In this document: positions 10,557 to 22,455 of the stretch, one piece after another
Numbering within the stretch: position 1 is the stretch's first letter
Layout of the letters: the number at the start of each line of letters is the position of its first letter
Assembly (NCBI GenBank): GCA_949361645.1
Contig: OX442415.1
Coordinates: 24,099,790-24,163,789, forward strand
DNA from: Spongilla lacustris
Lineage: Eukaryota > Porifera > Demospongiae > Spongillida > Spongillidae
DNA: 64,000 bases
Reading direction: 5' to 3'
The notes under the pieces: model-generated
Database searches by the model: none
Seen by the model: only the letters and a program-made list of their open reading frames with translations
What the model was told of the DNA's origin: nothing
Program-made: the position numbers and the translations under genes

Positions 10557-12750
10557 TTTATCTAATCAAGTGTTGAAGTTTCAAATAAGTTCTCATAATT
10601 CTTCTTGATGCCTTGTTAGCATTAGCAAACTGCATCTAATTTCAATGCAAATTCAAAACAGTAATTTTCAAAAAGCACATCTATAACAGGAAGTTACTGC
10701 ATGTTTTGAAGTGATAAAGAAATTAGTGATATTTGTAATTTCTTATGAATAATGTTGCAACTTATATCTTTAGTGTCGGTGGAAGTAAGATTATTGTAAC
10801 ATTAAGTTCTTTTATCCTGGATACATGTACATGTATGTGAATTCTGTGCAGTGTAATTGCGTATTATGTATCATAAAACAAAATCATTTGCTAAGCACAT
10901 CGATCATATAAATGTACCACATTGTATTGTGACCTAATTCTAATTTGTAGTGGGAGAAGACCTATGCAGGACGCTTCCAAAGGGTGCAAGAGAACTTGAG
11001 TGTATCACTTGGTAATGCTTTAAGTGACACACCTATATCTCCTATGCAACACATACAAGCTGAACCTATTCTGTTTCCAAGGTAAGCCACTGTCCCGTTG
11101 CTAATAATCTCTTATTCAAGCTGAGTCCTTTGAACCAGCATAATTGTCTTGCTGCACATGTTCAGTGATTGATGCATACAAATGTGCTTTTTGGCTTCAT
11201 CATTGCATATTTCTGGATTAACATGACAGTTTGAAGATCAGTGAATTGCAGCAGCCGGGTCAACTGGAGAATGCTCCAAAACTGTTGAGCTGCAAAAGAC
11301 CATGCTTGAAACACTCTCAAATATGTAAGCTGATACTTTGTGTCTGCTGTGTGTATTTATTGTTATGCATGCCACCTGAGAGTCTACTGGCATGGACTTG
11401 TGTTGTATCCTGCATGGAAAAAAAATTGTCGTTATGTATCACAGTACTGAGTGGCAATTGCCATGGGAATTGATGACACATTACATTTACATGTGATCGC
11501 CATTGTCAATTAAAATAGCGATTAGCACTGTCATTTCCAAGTGAGATGCTACTGTTGTGTTCCCATTTCACTTTCTTCAATTCTCATTCCTTTTAGCATA
11601 AAATCACTTTCAGATGTTGCTGTTACAGCTGAACACCAATAAATTCAAAGACCTTTGTTCTTGTGAGATTAGGAACAACTGTACATCCATGCATACTTCT
11701 GTTTTTTGTATTTTATGTGTGTGTATGTGTATGTGTGATACAGTGAACTACACTGAACTTCATCATAAATGCAATGGTGACTGTTACAATTTGTAATATG
11801 TGATCCAAAAATGCAAACTCATCAGATGACTGCATCCCAACAAGAATGATCAAGGTTCAACCACTAGCCAGTCCATATTCTAGATGTGCTTGACATGATA
11901 GTATATCACATGGCTGTCTTGATTTTGATATTCTACGTCCATTCTATGTGTAAATCAATGGACACAATAATACTAATAACGCGTAGTGGCTAACCATGTT
12001 TCAGGAATACGGACATTTTGCAACTGATACGCTCATGCAGCTGAATGGCACTAGACCATTCTGGCAGACACGCCTGAAGCAGATTTGCGTACCTTTCTTT
12101 CTATGCAGGGTGACAAAAAAGTTGGCTCTGGCCAATTTTATAAAAATGTGCATGACCAGTTAACCGGCATGTAGCAATAACGTTGTGACAGTGTATGTAT
12201 ATATCCTGTGCGATGTTAGCGTCCTTAGACTCCTTAGTAAATGTTAACATGTATAGCATGCACTTTACTGAACGGAAACCGTAATGACCCGTGCAATCGC
12301 CAGCGCCCGTAAGTGTGTATTCAGCTACTAAGTGCGTATTCATTTCACCCACCTAGCCTCGAACAAATAACAAAATTCACTCCCAACATGCACAAATTAA
12401 AGTTATACGATTCACTGAAAAAATTTATCATTGTACGAGATCACGTAATTATAATTTGATTGGCACCTGAGTCTAAAATGTACGCACAAATTGCAAGTTT
12501 GAACTGAAAAACTTGAGACACTGACATCGTGCAGATTAACTCAGCAACATTATAAGCTGACAATATACCTGTACTTTTAACAATATACAAGGGAAACTGT
12601 ATTTTGTTTTGTGTTGTTGTCTTCTATTTCAAGATATTAAGGTTTTTAAAAGCTTTTCATTGCTCTCTCCGCTGAAGTTTTTGCAACAGAGGTGAGCTTG
12701 TTTGTATATTTTTCAACTGTAATGTGTTAACGGCACTCGTATATAATTTT

Positions 12751-13043
12751 ACAAGTAAATCAAAAACTTCTCTATCGAGAAAGTGATTGGTGGGATGTAG
12801 GATTGGTGGTGCAAAAATCAAGGAAACAAGGTACAGTATGTTAAAGTGAGGTTTGGTAGGATCCTACAACTGACAGTCCTGAATTTGCAAATAAAGAAGC
12901 TTATTTGCAAATGTAGGACTGTTATAGTAGTAGGATCCTACCAAATCTCACTTTAACATACTGTACCTTGTTTCCTTGCTTTTTGCACCAATCCTACATC
13001 CCACCAATCACTTTCTCGATAGAGAAGCTTTTGATTTACTTGT
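12751..13043. repeat. Foldback MITE (about 293 bases)
   Basis: The ends ACAAGTAAATCAAAAACTTC and its near complement enclose arms of roughly 130 bases sharing GGTAGGATCCTAC and AAGGAAACAAGGTACAGTAT. It belongs to the same family as 4150-4407. Copy A lacks it at the corresponding site. Confidence 0.85.
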
Positions 13044-13590
13044 TCCCCTAATTTTTTTCTCTCTTGTCCAGTCAATATAGTATATATGGCTTAGTGTATT
13101 CGTTGCATCGGGTAATCTTGAGTACATGTATATTGGCCTCTTTTTAATTTTATTGATACGCCTACCTTTGTTCTTTGGATACCTTAAACTCAGAGTTGTC
13201 CTAGCCGGCTTGCTAACGAGCCGTTTTCTTCGGCTTGGTCACCTTTGCTGAATTAGAACCGCCTGTTGTGATATCTGCAGCTATGTGCGTAGCCTGGCAA
13301 CAGTAAATTAAGACGTGTGTGGCGTCACATATTGCATACTGCTAGGCAACGAGAATTTCACCGATAATGAATTGCACTTGCTTGTGTCATTTCACGGCAT
13401 TTCATCACCAGCTAACAACTGTTATTTTATGAAAAGGCACGTTTGGAAATCAAATGCAACTTTTTGAAGCTAATCTCGTCTTCTTACGACGTTCCTGTCG
13501 CGAGTTATCGATCGAAAACCACGCCCACTAAAGCCAATCCGAAGCCAATCCTACATAGGACCCACTACCGTGGGTCCTGATATTTGTGTA
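13044..13590. other. No gene seen
   Basis: Sequence absent from the matching position of copy A, so it was either inserted here or lost there. I see no reading frame or clear repeat in it. Confidence 0.4.
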
Positions 13591-13979
13591 CACGTACAGG
13601 CTTACAAAATTACAATATGTATAACCAGCACTCGTGACAGACGTGTGGCGGCCGGCGTTCTCAATCATGCATTGAAGAAGATTTATCATACATGTACATG
13701 TATAAATTCTATAAAATACGTGTATACCCCAGCCCGCAGTGTCATTCATTCCATTTATTTATGCGTTTGGCGTACGGAGTGCGATCGTCGCATTTCTACA
13801 GTAGTGTTCTACAACGCTATATTTTAATCAAGCCTATAATTATAGATAACTGACGAACCATGCATATGCACTCGGAATTTTAAGTGATCTGCATGCATGC
13901 ATACTGATAAATCAATTCCAGTAGGAAACCTCAGTACAAAAGCTATTCAGTATTAGTTTTAAAATTAAGAAAAAATTGT

Positions 13980-14039
13980 CCCACGTGGGTTAACTAGTAG
14001 TACGGTCATTCAGCGGAAATAAAATTATTATTATAAAAA
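13980..14039 (+). promoter_or_regulatory. Lysozyme 2 core promoter: CACGTG palindrome and TATA box
   Basis: CCCACGTGGG (13980-13989) and TATAAAAA (14032-14039) mirror the copy 1 promoter. The TATA box starts 47 bases before the start codon. Confidence 0.55.
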
Positions 14040-14078
14040 GCCCTGCATGCGTGCATGACACTCACAAGTTGCTCCATT

Positions 14079-14570
14079 ATGTTCTTGATCTACCTTGCAA
14101 GTACTCTGGCGTATGAAGCTGAGAAACTGAACGAGGGCTACTATCCGTGTGCGTATACCGATTCACGTGGCTTTAGAACCGTAGGAATGGGATTCAACCT
14201 GGAGAAACCAGGCGCGCGCTCAAGAATTGCTAACGTTGGTGCGGATTATGACAAGGTCAAGAGCCGCTCTCAATGCCTAAGCGACGCTCAGATTCAGAAG
14301 CTGTTCTGGCAGGACATGCCAATCGCCGTCTCATGTGTGACAAGTTGGCTACCCAATTGGTCGACGCTCCCGAGCGGTCCCAAGTCTGCTGTCGTCGACA
14401 TGGCCTTCAACCTCGGTTGTGCTAAATTGAAAGAGTTTAAGAAAATGAAGGCCGCCCTGACACAAAATCCTCCTAACTACCCCGCCGCCGCTGCTGAGAT
14501 GAAGAATTCGCCCTGGTGCTCACAGGTGAAAGGAAGGTGTCCGCGGGACGTCAAATGTATGAGGTCATGA
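14079..14570 (+). CDS. Phage-type (GH24) lysozyme, copy 2, shortened N-terminus
   Basis: A 163-residue single-exon paralogue. The E-8-D-5-T triad is intact (NEGYYPC, YTDSRG, RTVGMG). Compared with copies 1 and 3 it lacks 17 residues directly after the leader (MFLIYLASTLA runs straight into YEAEKL). This is a clean 51-base deletion between two TACGT words, and it removes the TCTFVG and FSGPCN stretch with two cysteines. The leader may therefore be cleaved differently, or a disulphide lost. An in-frame ATG eight codons upstream (14055) is possible, but the TATA position favours the later one. It is likely still an active enzyme; whether it is secreted is uncertain. Confidence 0.85.
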   Translation: MFLIYLASTLAYEAEKLNEGYYPCAYTDSRGFRTVGMGFNLEKPGARSRIANVGADYDKVKSRSQCLSDAQIQKLFWQDMPIAVSCVTSWLPNWSTLPSGPKSAVVDMAFNLGCAKLKEFKKMKAALTQNPPNYPAAAAEMKNSPWCSQVKGRCPRDVKCMRS

Positions 14571-14598
14571 ATGGCATAGATATACCGGTATATACCGG

Positions 14599-14731
14599 TG
14601 TCGGAGGAATGGCTGTCCCCCTGGAAAAAGTGTCCCCCTGGACATTCGTTCCTAGGTACAAATGTCCCCCCGGACACTCGTACCTAGGAAAAAATGTCCC
14701 CCCTGGTAAAAGTGTCCCCTCATATAGCAAG
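14599..14731. repeat. Isolated end of the GTCC-rich element
   Basis: TGTCGGAGGAATGGCTGTCC followed by GTCCCCCTGG and CCTAGG units is nearly the exact complement of the right end at 6235-6385. It interrupts the sequence just after lysozyme 2. I could not find the other end. Confidence 0.75.
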
Positions 14732-15237
14732 TTACCAAAACCAAATAAATATTGAATGATGATATGCATTGGGTGAATCTGAAGAATAAGAAATTGATGG
14801 TATTGACATGCACGTGGACTATTAGTATATGCTTCTCTATTGGTGATTTAGTATTTGTGGCCAATTAATATACTATTCTTCAATGCTAAATGATATTGTG
14901 CTCAAGTCTACGCATACTTCTTTGTTCACAATTTTAAAATATACATGTGATGAATTTTAGTGATAAGCCTTTTAAAAGTCTTCACTAAATTAGAACCACT
15001 TAAATGCAATGTTAGGAATTAATATCTTACGGAATGGCAATGTTTATGCTTTATTGTTCCTCAACCGTCTGACTCACAGTTTTTATTGCGATATCTCCGG
15101 TGTTAAAAAATAGCTACGGTGACGTATAAATCCTGTTAAACGCAGCTTTTTTTGCTCTTTCTCTCGATAATAATATAATAATCGTTTGAGTATTTTAAAA
15201 AAATTTCCGCAGTGCCTAATATTGGGAGCAAGTGAGT
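14732..15237. other. No gene seen
   Basis: AT-rich sequence without a supported feature. It may contain the promoter of the gene starting at 15238. Confidence 0.4.
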
Positions 15238-17703
15238 ATGGCATGTCAACGGATGGAGCGTATTTTATCAGCGGTCGCCCGAGCCAGATATGAATCTAAA
15301 GTGTTGCAGGCATTGTCTCTTACTCGATTGACTATCCAACTCCTGCTGTTCTACTTTGCCATAAATTGGCAGATGGTACACGAAAGATTCTTACATAACT
15401 TGGACTTGGCAGAGGTAGGAAAGAACTTTACATGTCTGCAAGGTATGGCAAGCCCAGCCTTAATCGCCATTAAATGTACCTGAGCTTCAGTTCATGATGA
15501 GTAGGCAGCTTGGTTAGCTCTGGTGACATGCACGAATGTCATTGGCTGAAATGAGTGTATAAATTATGTAACCTCCGTACAAGTCAATGACACTTACTTA
15601 ACTGCTCCCCCTGTAGCGGTTGTATGATGGCTTTGTCACTTGGTGGAGATGGCCCTCTTCAGCAATCCCGCTGCTTGTTTCTCCTCATGTGTAAGTGTTG
15701 GTGCACACTCATGCTCTTCATAGCCACCATCCTTAATATCCCTGCTGCAGTCTGTATACAGTGCTCCAGAACATCTGACAGCAGTAGCATTATCACACTT
15801 GATGGTAGTCTGACTAGCTATGGGGACCATCCTGGGGACCATCCTTTGAGCAGCAGCTAGGGGACCATCCTCTGAGCAGCAGGGGACCATCCTCTGAACA
15901 GCAGGGGACCATCCTCTGAACAGCAGGGAACCATCTTCTGAGCAGCAGGGGACCATCCTCTGAGCAGCATGGGCCCACACACTATGGGAACTTGTTGGAA
16001 ATTGTAATCCATACCTATAATGTATACATGTAGGGTCAAAACCATGCACAACGTACGTCGATTATTCATGGCATGCAATACGCTCAGCTTGTTCGTGGTG
16101 ATAGAAAATTCGTTACCAATTGAGATTTGTAAATTCTGATAACCATGCACACATGCCTCCTGATAATCACTGTAATACGCTTACCTTAATTCCAGTTCAG
16201 TCACCAAAGGCTACGCCGTCGAATTTAGCAACGCGGCAATGATATAATCACCGGCGATTCACCGCCTCCCACACTTTGAGCGGGACGCGATATGCCCAAA
16301 TCATCGGCGCGAATCGAGCGGGAAAATGTGCACGTAGTTTGTTGAACTATACTCCCGTAACGGATGGTTTAAATATTAACGAACAGAACAAATCGATAAT
16401 ATATATATAGATATAATATAATTATAATTATAATATAATATATATATATATATAATGTCCAGCAAAATCGTATGGAACGCCGTTGCCCTCAAAATTCAGG
16501 AGCGTTTCAATATTTTATTTTATTTTATTTTATTTTTATTTTTTATTTTACCCATACTAATTTTGAAATACTATCCAATAAATAGAAAGGACTACCTTGG
16601 TCGCTACTTGAATTTGCCGTGTTTTCTCAACTGACAAACACGTTGTTTTGTTCACTGCGATGTTGTTTAACAGCCTCACAGCGAACTAAACAACGTGTTA
16701 CATTTTTTGATGTGTGTTCTTAACAAACGCAGCTTGTTTTTATCCATTGAACACCTAGGGATCGTAATCGGGCGTGTACTAGCTCTTTAGTTCCTCTTCA
16801 TGTAACGCATGTATAGTTAGCGTTATTACTGCGATATCCCCGATCATGTTTATTTTGGTATATTGCCTAAATCGAGCCTAAATAATTACGAGAGATCGCT
16901 ACTTCAGTACTTGTAATTTCCCGTCTTGCTCTTGCTCTGCTGCTACACATGGAAATCGACTATGCTGTCTATTCTAAGCAAATGCAACGTTTGAGTAACT
17001 GCTATCCATTGAACACCTCTTGTAGGATTGCGATCTGCACTACATGTAGTTGGGCCCGCCTAGTGGGCGTAGCCCAACCTTCGCGTTTGTGTGAGGAAGG
17101 GAATATTCGGATGTTTAAATAGGTGGGTGGGTATGTTTGTTATCCTTAGGGGTGTGCTCTAATACCCAATTGTTTTTAAGAGCATGAGGTGCATGCATGG
17201 AAGAGAAAATGAAGTGCATGTAAGCAAGAATAACTTTTGGATGATTGCCATTGCGTCCAGCTCCCCTTGGAAGCCGGGGCTCTGATGGACGCCGAACTCA
17301 TCTCGCTGATATCTTGGAGAGTACCTGGGGGTATTAATATAATAAAAGCTCAGCAGCATTTGATGCCACGTCAGTATTGTATCTGCAGCGGGAATTACAG
17401 AATTGAGTAAACACAATGAAAATGATGCTAAATGCACTAACATAGTTGGATTTGTGTCCCCCTTGCTGTAGAATCATATGGTGCTTGAGGAGTTACAGTA
17501 GAAGCATGAAATGCTTTCCTCTTTTCGGTGACCTGCATGCAATTCAATCCATCACTACGTCAGGGCTTGTCCTGCATGGATCAAAGTTGACTCAGCATGC
17601 TCTGGATTCTAGTTTCAGTTTTACAATATTTATGTTTGTTTTGTGTTTGTAATTCAGGTACTTCTATGTACAACTGAAAGATGCCAAGAGTGATTTGAAA
17701 TAA
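15238..17703 (+). CDS. Possible three-exon gene for a 98-residue membrane protein
   Basis: Exon 1 (15238-15414) encodes MACQRMERILSAVARARYE and a hydrophobic stretch LTIQLLLFYFAINW, ending at a GT donor in phase 0. Exon 2 (15617-15690) has a good pyrimidine tract and a GTAAGT donor and encodes RLYDGFVTWWRWPSS. Exon 3 (17658-17703) encodes YFYVQLKDAKSDLK and a stop. The phases agree exactly (297 coding bases). One membrane-spanning segment is likely, possibly a second. I do not recognise the family. Intron 2 is large and holds a small minisatellite and element fragments. Extra exons could be missing from this model, and chance joining of short exons cannot be ruled out. Confidence 0.4.
15820..15972. 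repeat. 22-base minisatellite
   Basis: About six copies of a unit like GGGGACCATCCTCTGAACAG, with one or two substitutions each, inside intron 2 of the model above. Confidence 0.85.
16217..16445. repeat. Fragment of the shared foldback core
   Basis: GCAATGATATAATCACC and then GCGCGAATCGAGCGGGAAAA, GTAGTTTGTTGAACT and CGTAACGGATGG match the cores of the foldbacks at 35.9, 58.2 and 61.6 kb. It runs into an AT-only tract. Confidence 0.75.
16471..16860 (+). repeat. Interspersed element starting TATGGAACGCCGTTG, copy 1
   Basis: It is the inverted counterpart of about 35500-35880. Both share TATGGAACGCCGTTGCCCTC, an ATTTT tract, ACTACCTTGGTCGCTACT, ACAAACACGTTGTTTTGTTC and, more weakly, sequence out to GATATCCCCGA. 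There is no coding content. Confidence 0.75.
17048..17100. repeat. Fragment of the 6446-6642 MITE family
   Basis: GGGCGTAGCCCAACCTTCGCG resembles the terminal repeat of that MITE. Confidence 0.55.
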
Positions 17704-18791
17704 CATCAAATAGACTTGTTCATTACTTCTTTTTTTTCTGCCTCACTCATATCCATGCAGCTTACAATAACTGAGGTGTGAAAAGAAAATTGATAATGTG
17801 TCATTAATTTTGAATTTCTGTTATGACCTATTCTATTTACATAGTAGCTCCTTTGTCTGCCACAAAGCTACTTCGCTCATCCTGACTGCTTTGTGATGTA
17901 AAGTTTCATTCTGTTTGATGTCTAGCCTAACAGACTTCCATTGTGTTGTTCTGCCCTAGTCAACATTCATCAAATAAACATATCTGATACTGTCTCGTGT
18001 TTTTGAGTGCATACTAAGTAGTGTAAATCCATGTATAGGGGCTAACAGGGCTTATACATATTATAACGGAAACACTTTTGTGTACTCTTCTCCATATAAG
18101 CCTTAATACTGATTACCATTGATTTTTACATCACTACTCCTTTTACCTTTGTTTGATTACATACATTTGGATGGTCTTTCTACTACACAATTAATTACTC
18201 CAAACCAAAAAGAATAAAAATGGACATTAATGTGAAAAGAGTGGTCATTATATCTTGATTGAATGGTTAAGTATTAGGTCAGTTGAAATTAAAAAAAAAA
18301 TGGAGCTTTAAAACTAATCATACCAGTTAATACTTGGGGTTAGGTGTTGTTAGGAATTATAAATGTAACTCCCTAATTGGAAGTTAAATAGACACTTTTT
18401 AAATTTTTTTCCGTGAGTGTGGAACACCCTGTGTCAACATCAGAGTCTAAAGGACTCATTCTACACACAATAAAATTACTGCATATGACAACACCATGCA
18501 CAATATTGAGGGAACACTTGGTGTTAACTTGTAACTAGCTCACACATCCATAAAATGTGTTGTTAAAAATTCAGATTTACTAATTTGTAATTTCATATAT
18601 CCTCCCTGGCAGAAGATAATTTGGACTGAACCTGGAAGCTCTGGCATAGGACTAAAAAAATTAGCTACTTACATGTGTAGCTTCTCCATATACATATCCA
18701 CAGAAAGATTACAAAACTTGCCTTTATAAGTTCTAAGATACATGCATGAATACAGTGCAGTCTTTTGCATGAATTACAAGTGGAAGTTTAT
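17704..18791. other. No gene seen
   Basis: 3' flank between two converging transcripts. AATAAA near 17970 could terminate the upstream gene. If the integrase/HECT pair is one element, its left end should lie here; I found no convincing inverted repeat with 23603-24700. Confidence 0.4.
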
Positions 18792-20335
18792 CTAGTGTAA
18801 GAAATGTGCATGGACAAAGAGTTTAGCAACAGTAAATCGTCTAATAATAAATTCTTGTGTTTCAAGTATTTCAGGTAGCGTGCTTAACTCAGCATCTAGC
18901 ATAGCTTTCTGATCAGAAGCAAGAAGGTCAGGTAGATCATCAACTGCAACTGAGTCTTCTTCATGTGGTGTAGGGCCATCCCAATCAATACCATAAAACT
19001 CAGGTTGAACCTACATGTACAAGAGAGCAAATTTGTACATTTGAATATGATTTCAGTGCACAAGTATGAATACAACTATGGTATGGAACTTTTGTATGGC
19101 AGTGGATAGATAGTAATAGCAAACTATATACATGTAGTACCTGCTCAATTCCAGAAGTAACAGTTGCAGTGTTTGCATCATACTGAGGCATGTTTACAAG
19201 ACCTAGAATCCACAACTGCAATGGAGATCTGTTCTGTTCTGTTCGAAGTGGATGATGTGCCCATCCATGTCGAAAGCCATCCAGGTGTTCTTGTACTACA
19301 CTCAAAATTATGTAATGCAAAGCGTACAAGTCTAATGGATTATCTGGATCCAGGATATTTATGTCCTCCATAAAGTAGAGGAAATTATAGAAAAAATTTA
19401 TGCAGCCATTAAATAAATCTCGCCACAACCGCTCAATTCTCTGATTGTGCACACTTCTTCCTGCAATTGCACTACCTCTACCAGTACCCCTCATTTCTAC
19501 CATGTACTGACACACAAGGATATTTTCACCACCTCTGTCCATTCTAACTCTTGAAGGAAGGCCATACTCCTCAACTGCCACCTGAAATGCTGACAAAACA
19601 GTTGAAGCCCGATTATTGGTGGATGCTTTAAGGTATGTGATAAGACGACTGTACCCATCAACTGCACCATGGATAACAATTTTCCATCTAATTAATTTAT
19701 GGTACCCATCTAAGTGCCATAACGCATTAGCAGATGGAACATTGTATACACGCCGATGTAGTACGGTTTGAAAACGTGATATGACACCAGTTGGATCAAC
19801 TCGTCGCAGTGATGCCCTTATACGTTCTCGTTGTACTAAAATCCCAGCACTTTTTAAACGACCAGTAAGTGATTTCTCACCACATTTGGGATTGTCTTGT
19901 GTTATCTGCATCAGTCATCAAAGAATAATCTCTCAGTCTTATGCTCAGTTGCTGCAATCGTCGTTCAACCGAAGAAACACTGCATCCAAACATGGTAGCA
20001 ATATCTGCCATTTTAAAACCGCTTTCAACTAGATATCTTAGCCTTTCCTCCTCAATTTCAACTTTTGGTCGCCCTCTTCCTCGGTCATTGGAATGTTTTT
20101 TTTCCTCGATGGAGTGTTGGATAGACTGCATGAGCCGCGAAAGCGAGGGTATTATCTCAGATCCATCAAAAGTATCTTCTATTGTTAATGCCAGCATGAG
20201 TAAACTTTCAATCTGAGAAAAAGTGTCTTCCAATTCCACCAAACTGTTGGCATTATCGTCTTCGCTGATATTTTCAAGCACGCCAAGAAGTGCACGAAAT
20301 AAACATCCTACCAAGTCAGCTTCGACCGCGGCCAT
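18792..20335 (-). pseudogene. DD34E integrase of the rve fold, frameshifted
   Basis: The start at 20335 gives MAAVEADLVGCLFRALLG. An AT-hook-like GRGRPK is followed by a helix-turn-helix (FKMADIATMFGCSVSSVERR). After a break near 19890-19910 the frame resumes with [13 protein letters not shown]. The core has Asp in WHLDGYH, Asp in RMDRGGEN and Glu in NQRIERLW, the last two separated by 34 residues, so the DDE triad is complete. A 130-base intron (19011-19140, GT-AG) joins GIEQ to a 72-residue tail beginning [13 protein letters not shown]. From memory, relatives in cnidarians and fish have extra residues between TDA and the CGEK block, so the break looks like a small deletion of a length not divisible by three. 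It is therefore probably inactive. Divergently paired with the HECT gene. Confidence 0.75.
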
Positions 20336-20484
20336 TTTTTAAACTCAAAAAGAAAAATTTGGAATGGTAAATTCCCCACATTGTTCAAGGCGCATGCGTC
20401 ACTAACAACAAAAAGGTGAAATGTGGGCTAATAATTAGTCATTTGCAAGGATAAGTCAAGCTGCGAGCATTGCATGTATCAGTA
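20336..20484. promoter_or_regulatory. 149-base bidirectional promoter interval
   Basis: It separates the two divergent start codons. An NRF1-like GGCGCATGCGTCAC lies near the middle, flanked by CCACATT on one side and AATGTGG on the other, a symmetric arrangement suited to firing both ways. No TATA box is obvious. Confidence 0.5.
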
Positions 20485-22337
20485 ATGGCGTCATCGACAA
20501 CACGAACCCCGGGCAAAAAAGCGATTCAGGCTCCGTCCCCAAGAGAGGCTAAGACAAGCGAACAGTTGACGTTGCAACAGGAGGATAAGCCCTGCAGCTC
20601 AGGTTTGTTATCAGTATTACTTTCCCATGTGCCGACAAGCCATAAGCATGTCTTTAGATTAGCGCGCGGTGTCGATTGCTATTGATATATACATGTATAT
20701 ATAAATGTACTGTACATCATTACATGCATAGGTTTGAGTCGAGCTGCAAGCGACGTGAAGGAAGCAATAGACAGATTTAATTCTGGTCTAAAAGGCGTGG
20801 GCCCTATGAAAAGGAAAGCTGCAGCAAGAGCGGAGGCAGCATCGCTGCTCCTGCGCAAAAAATCAAAACAACAACCACTGCCACGTCCTCAATGGACTCA
20901 CAAATTTGTTTGCCTTGCACAATCTAATAAGTACTTTATTCCAAGTTCGGATTACGATAAAGATAAACTCTTTATGGCGGATTTAGGCGAAAAAGTAATT
21001 GGATTTACCAAATTGGATATGGACAGCGACGAATTTCGTGGTGTGTTATACGACAGTTATCCCAAGCTACGGGACGCTGGTGGATATGTTATGTGCCGCG
21101 CGAAAAAAAATAGCAATGAATTGGAAAAACTATCCAAAGTGGTTTATGTCTCCCCTTTAATGTTGAAAGAAAGGTGCGGCCCCAACAAAACATACATCGT
21201 GCCTCTACAGCGGGACCTTTCGCTGCAGCCGTCTCGGATAGTTCATGATTATGTAAGCGCATGCATTGCAAATCACATTTGTATTTCTAAGCATATCTGT
21301 TCCTCATTACAAAGACAGAGGAATGTTTGCATTGTGGTGTAAAATTGTCGATTAACGAACTCCAAGATCACGTATCAACATGTAAAAGGTAGATACTTTG
21401 ATGAGTAAGAATTCAGTGATGTGTGTATATTTCAGTATTTATTTTTTATTTTAGTGAACAAAAAGTTGATATGCTTGGTACGCATCAGTATGATCTTATT
21501 AGCCACCAGGAATTGGATGATGATGATGAAATCAGCATAACTGTTGATCATGAAGAAAAGGTATTTGGGGGGAAAGGGAGTATTAATCATTATTAATTGA
21601 ATTTTTTTTTTTAGGCCTTCAATGAAGAAGAGCATAGTGATATCGATCCTGATTCAGATGTGTTGCCAGTATGTTCCTAACATCTTTATTGAAAGTGAGT
21701 GTACCAATATATGCATGTGTTTTTCAAGTATCCATTAGACAAGCATAGTGAGGATGATCATGATGAAAAAGTCACCCTACCTACTATAACATCCACAAGG
21801 TAATTTGTGTTATTTCAGGCTGGCCAATGTTTGAGTTTAATTTTTGCAGAATGCTTTGTGAGGAAAAGGTGGAAAGAAAAAGGTAACCACAAATGGTGCA
21901 ATTTTATGTCAGTTAGGACATATCACTGCTATATATATATATAGTATGGAAGACATTCTCAATGGCTTGAAGAAAGCGGTCAAGGAAGATAATCCACTGC
22001 GGATAATGGTGCGGCGAACTGCAGTATGGGCTGATGCATTGCATGAGGCTACCAAAAAGAGATTTGATAGTACAAGTCTCCTAAAGGTTACTGTGATTCT
22101 GCTGTAATTTCATAATACTGTTTTGAATTCTTTTTTGTCTTGCATGCTTACATGCAGGTTTCTTTTGTGAATGAGGTCAGCATTGATTTAGGAGGACCAA
22201 GAAGAGAGTTTTTTCGTCTTCTGTCACTTCAAGCATCAGAGTGCTTACTTAGAGGTGACCAGAAAAGGTTTTTTGCTAATAATGTTTGTGCTATTCAGGT
22301 AAATGCATATTGATTTCCTCAAATTCATGCATGATTG

Positions 22338-22411
<74 letters not shown>

Positions 22412-22420
22412 GTTTGTGTG

Positions 22421-22455
<35 letters not shown>

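Larger units (their letters stand above)
8687..11642 (+). pseudogene. Broken copy B of the unrecognised helical protein gene
   Basis: The exons match copy A at 8687-8785, 10951-11081, 11230-11324 and 11597-11642. The first has three extra bases (GTG) and has lost the G before the donor, so splicing at the remaining GTAAC removes one base. The third has a five-base insertion (CCGGG) after CAGCAG. The frame is therefore lost before the shared stop. A 1-kb transposon sits in the first intron. Expression as the same protein is unlikely. Confidence 0.65.
8560..14598. repeat. Segmental duplication, copy B
   Basis: Second copy of the segment at 1-7700, in direct orientation. It begins near GAGCCATGTG and ends where the inserted GTCC-rich end starts after the lysozyme. 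It carries its own insertions at 9547-10556 and 12751-13043. Confidence 0.9.

Noticed and set aside
17159..17443. Minus-strand frame containing SPRYQRDEFGVHQSPGF
   Set aside because: It looks slightly protein-like after a possible acceptor, but no partner exon or family could be found.
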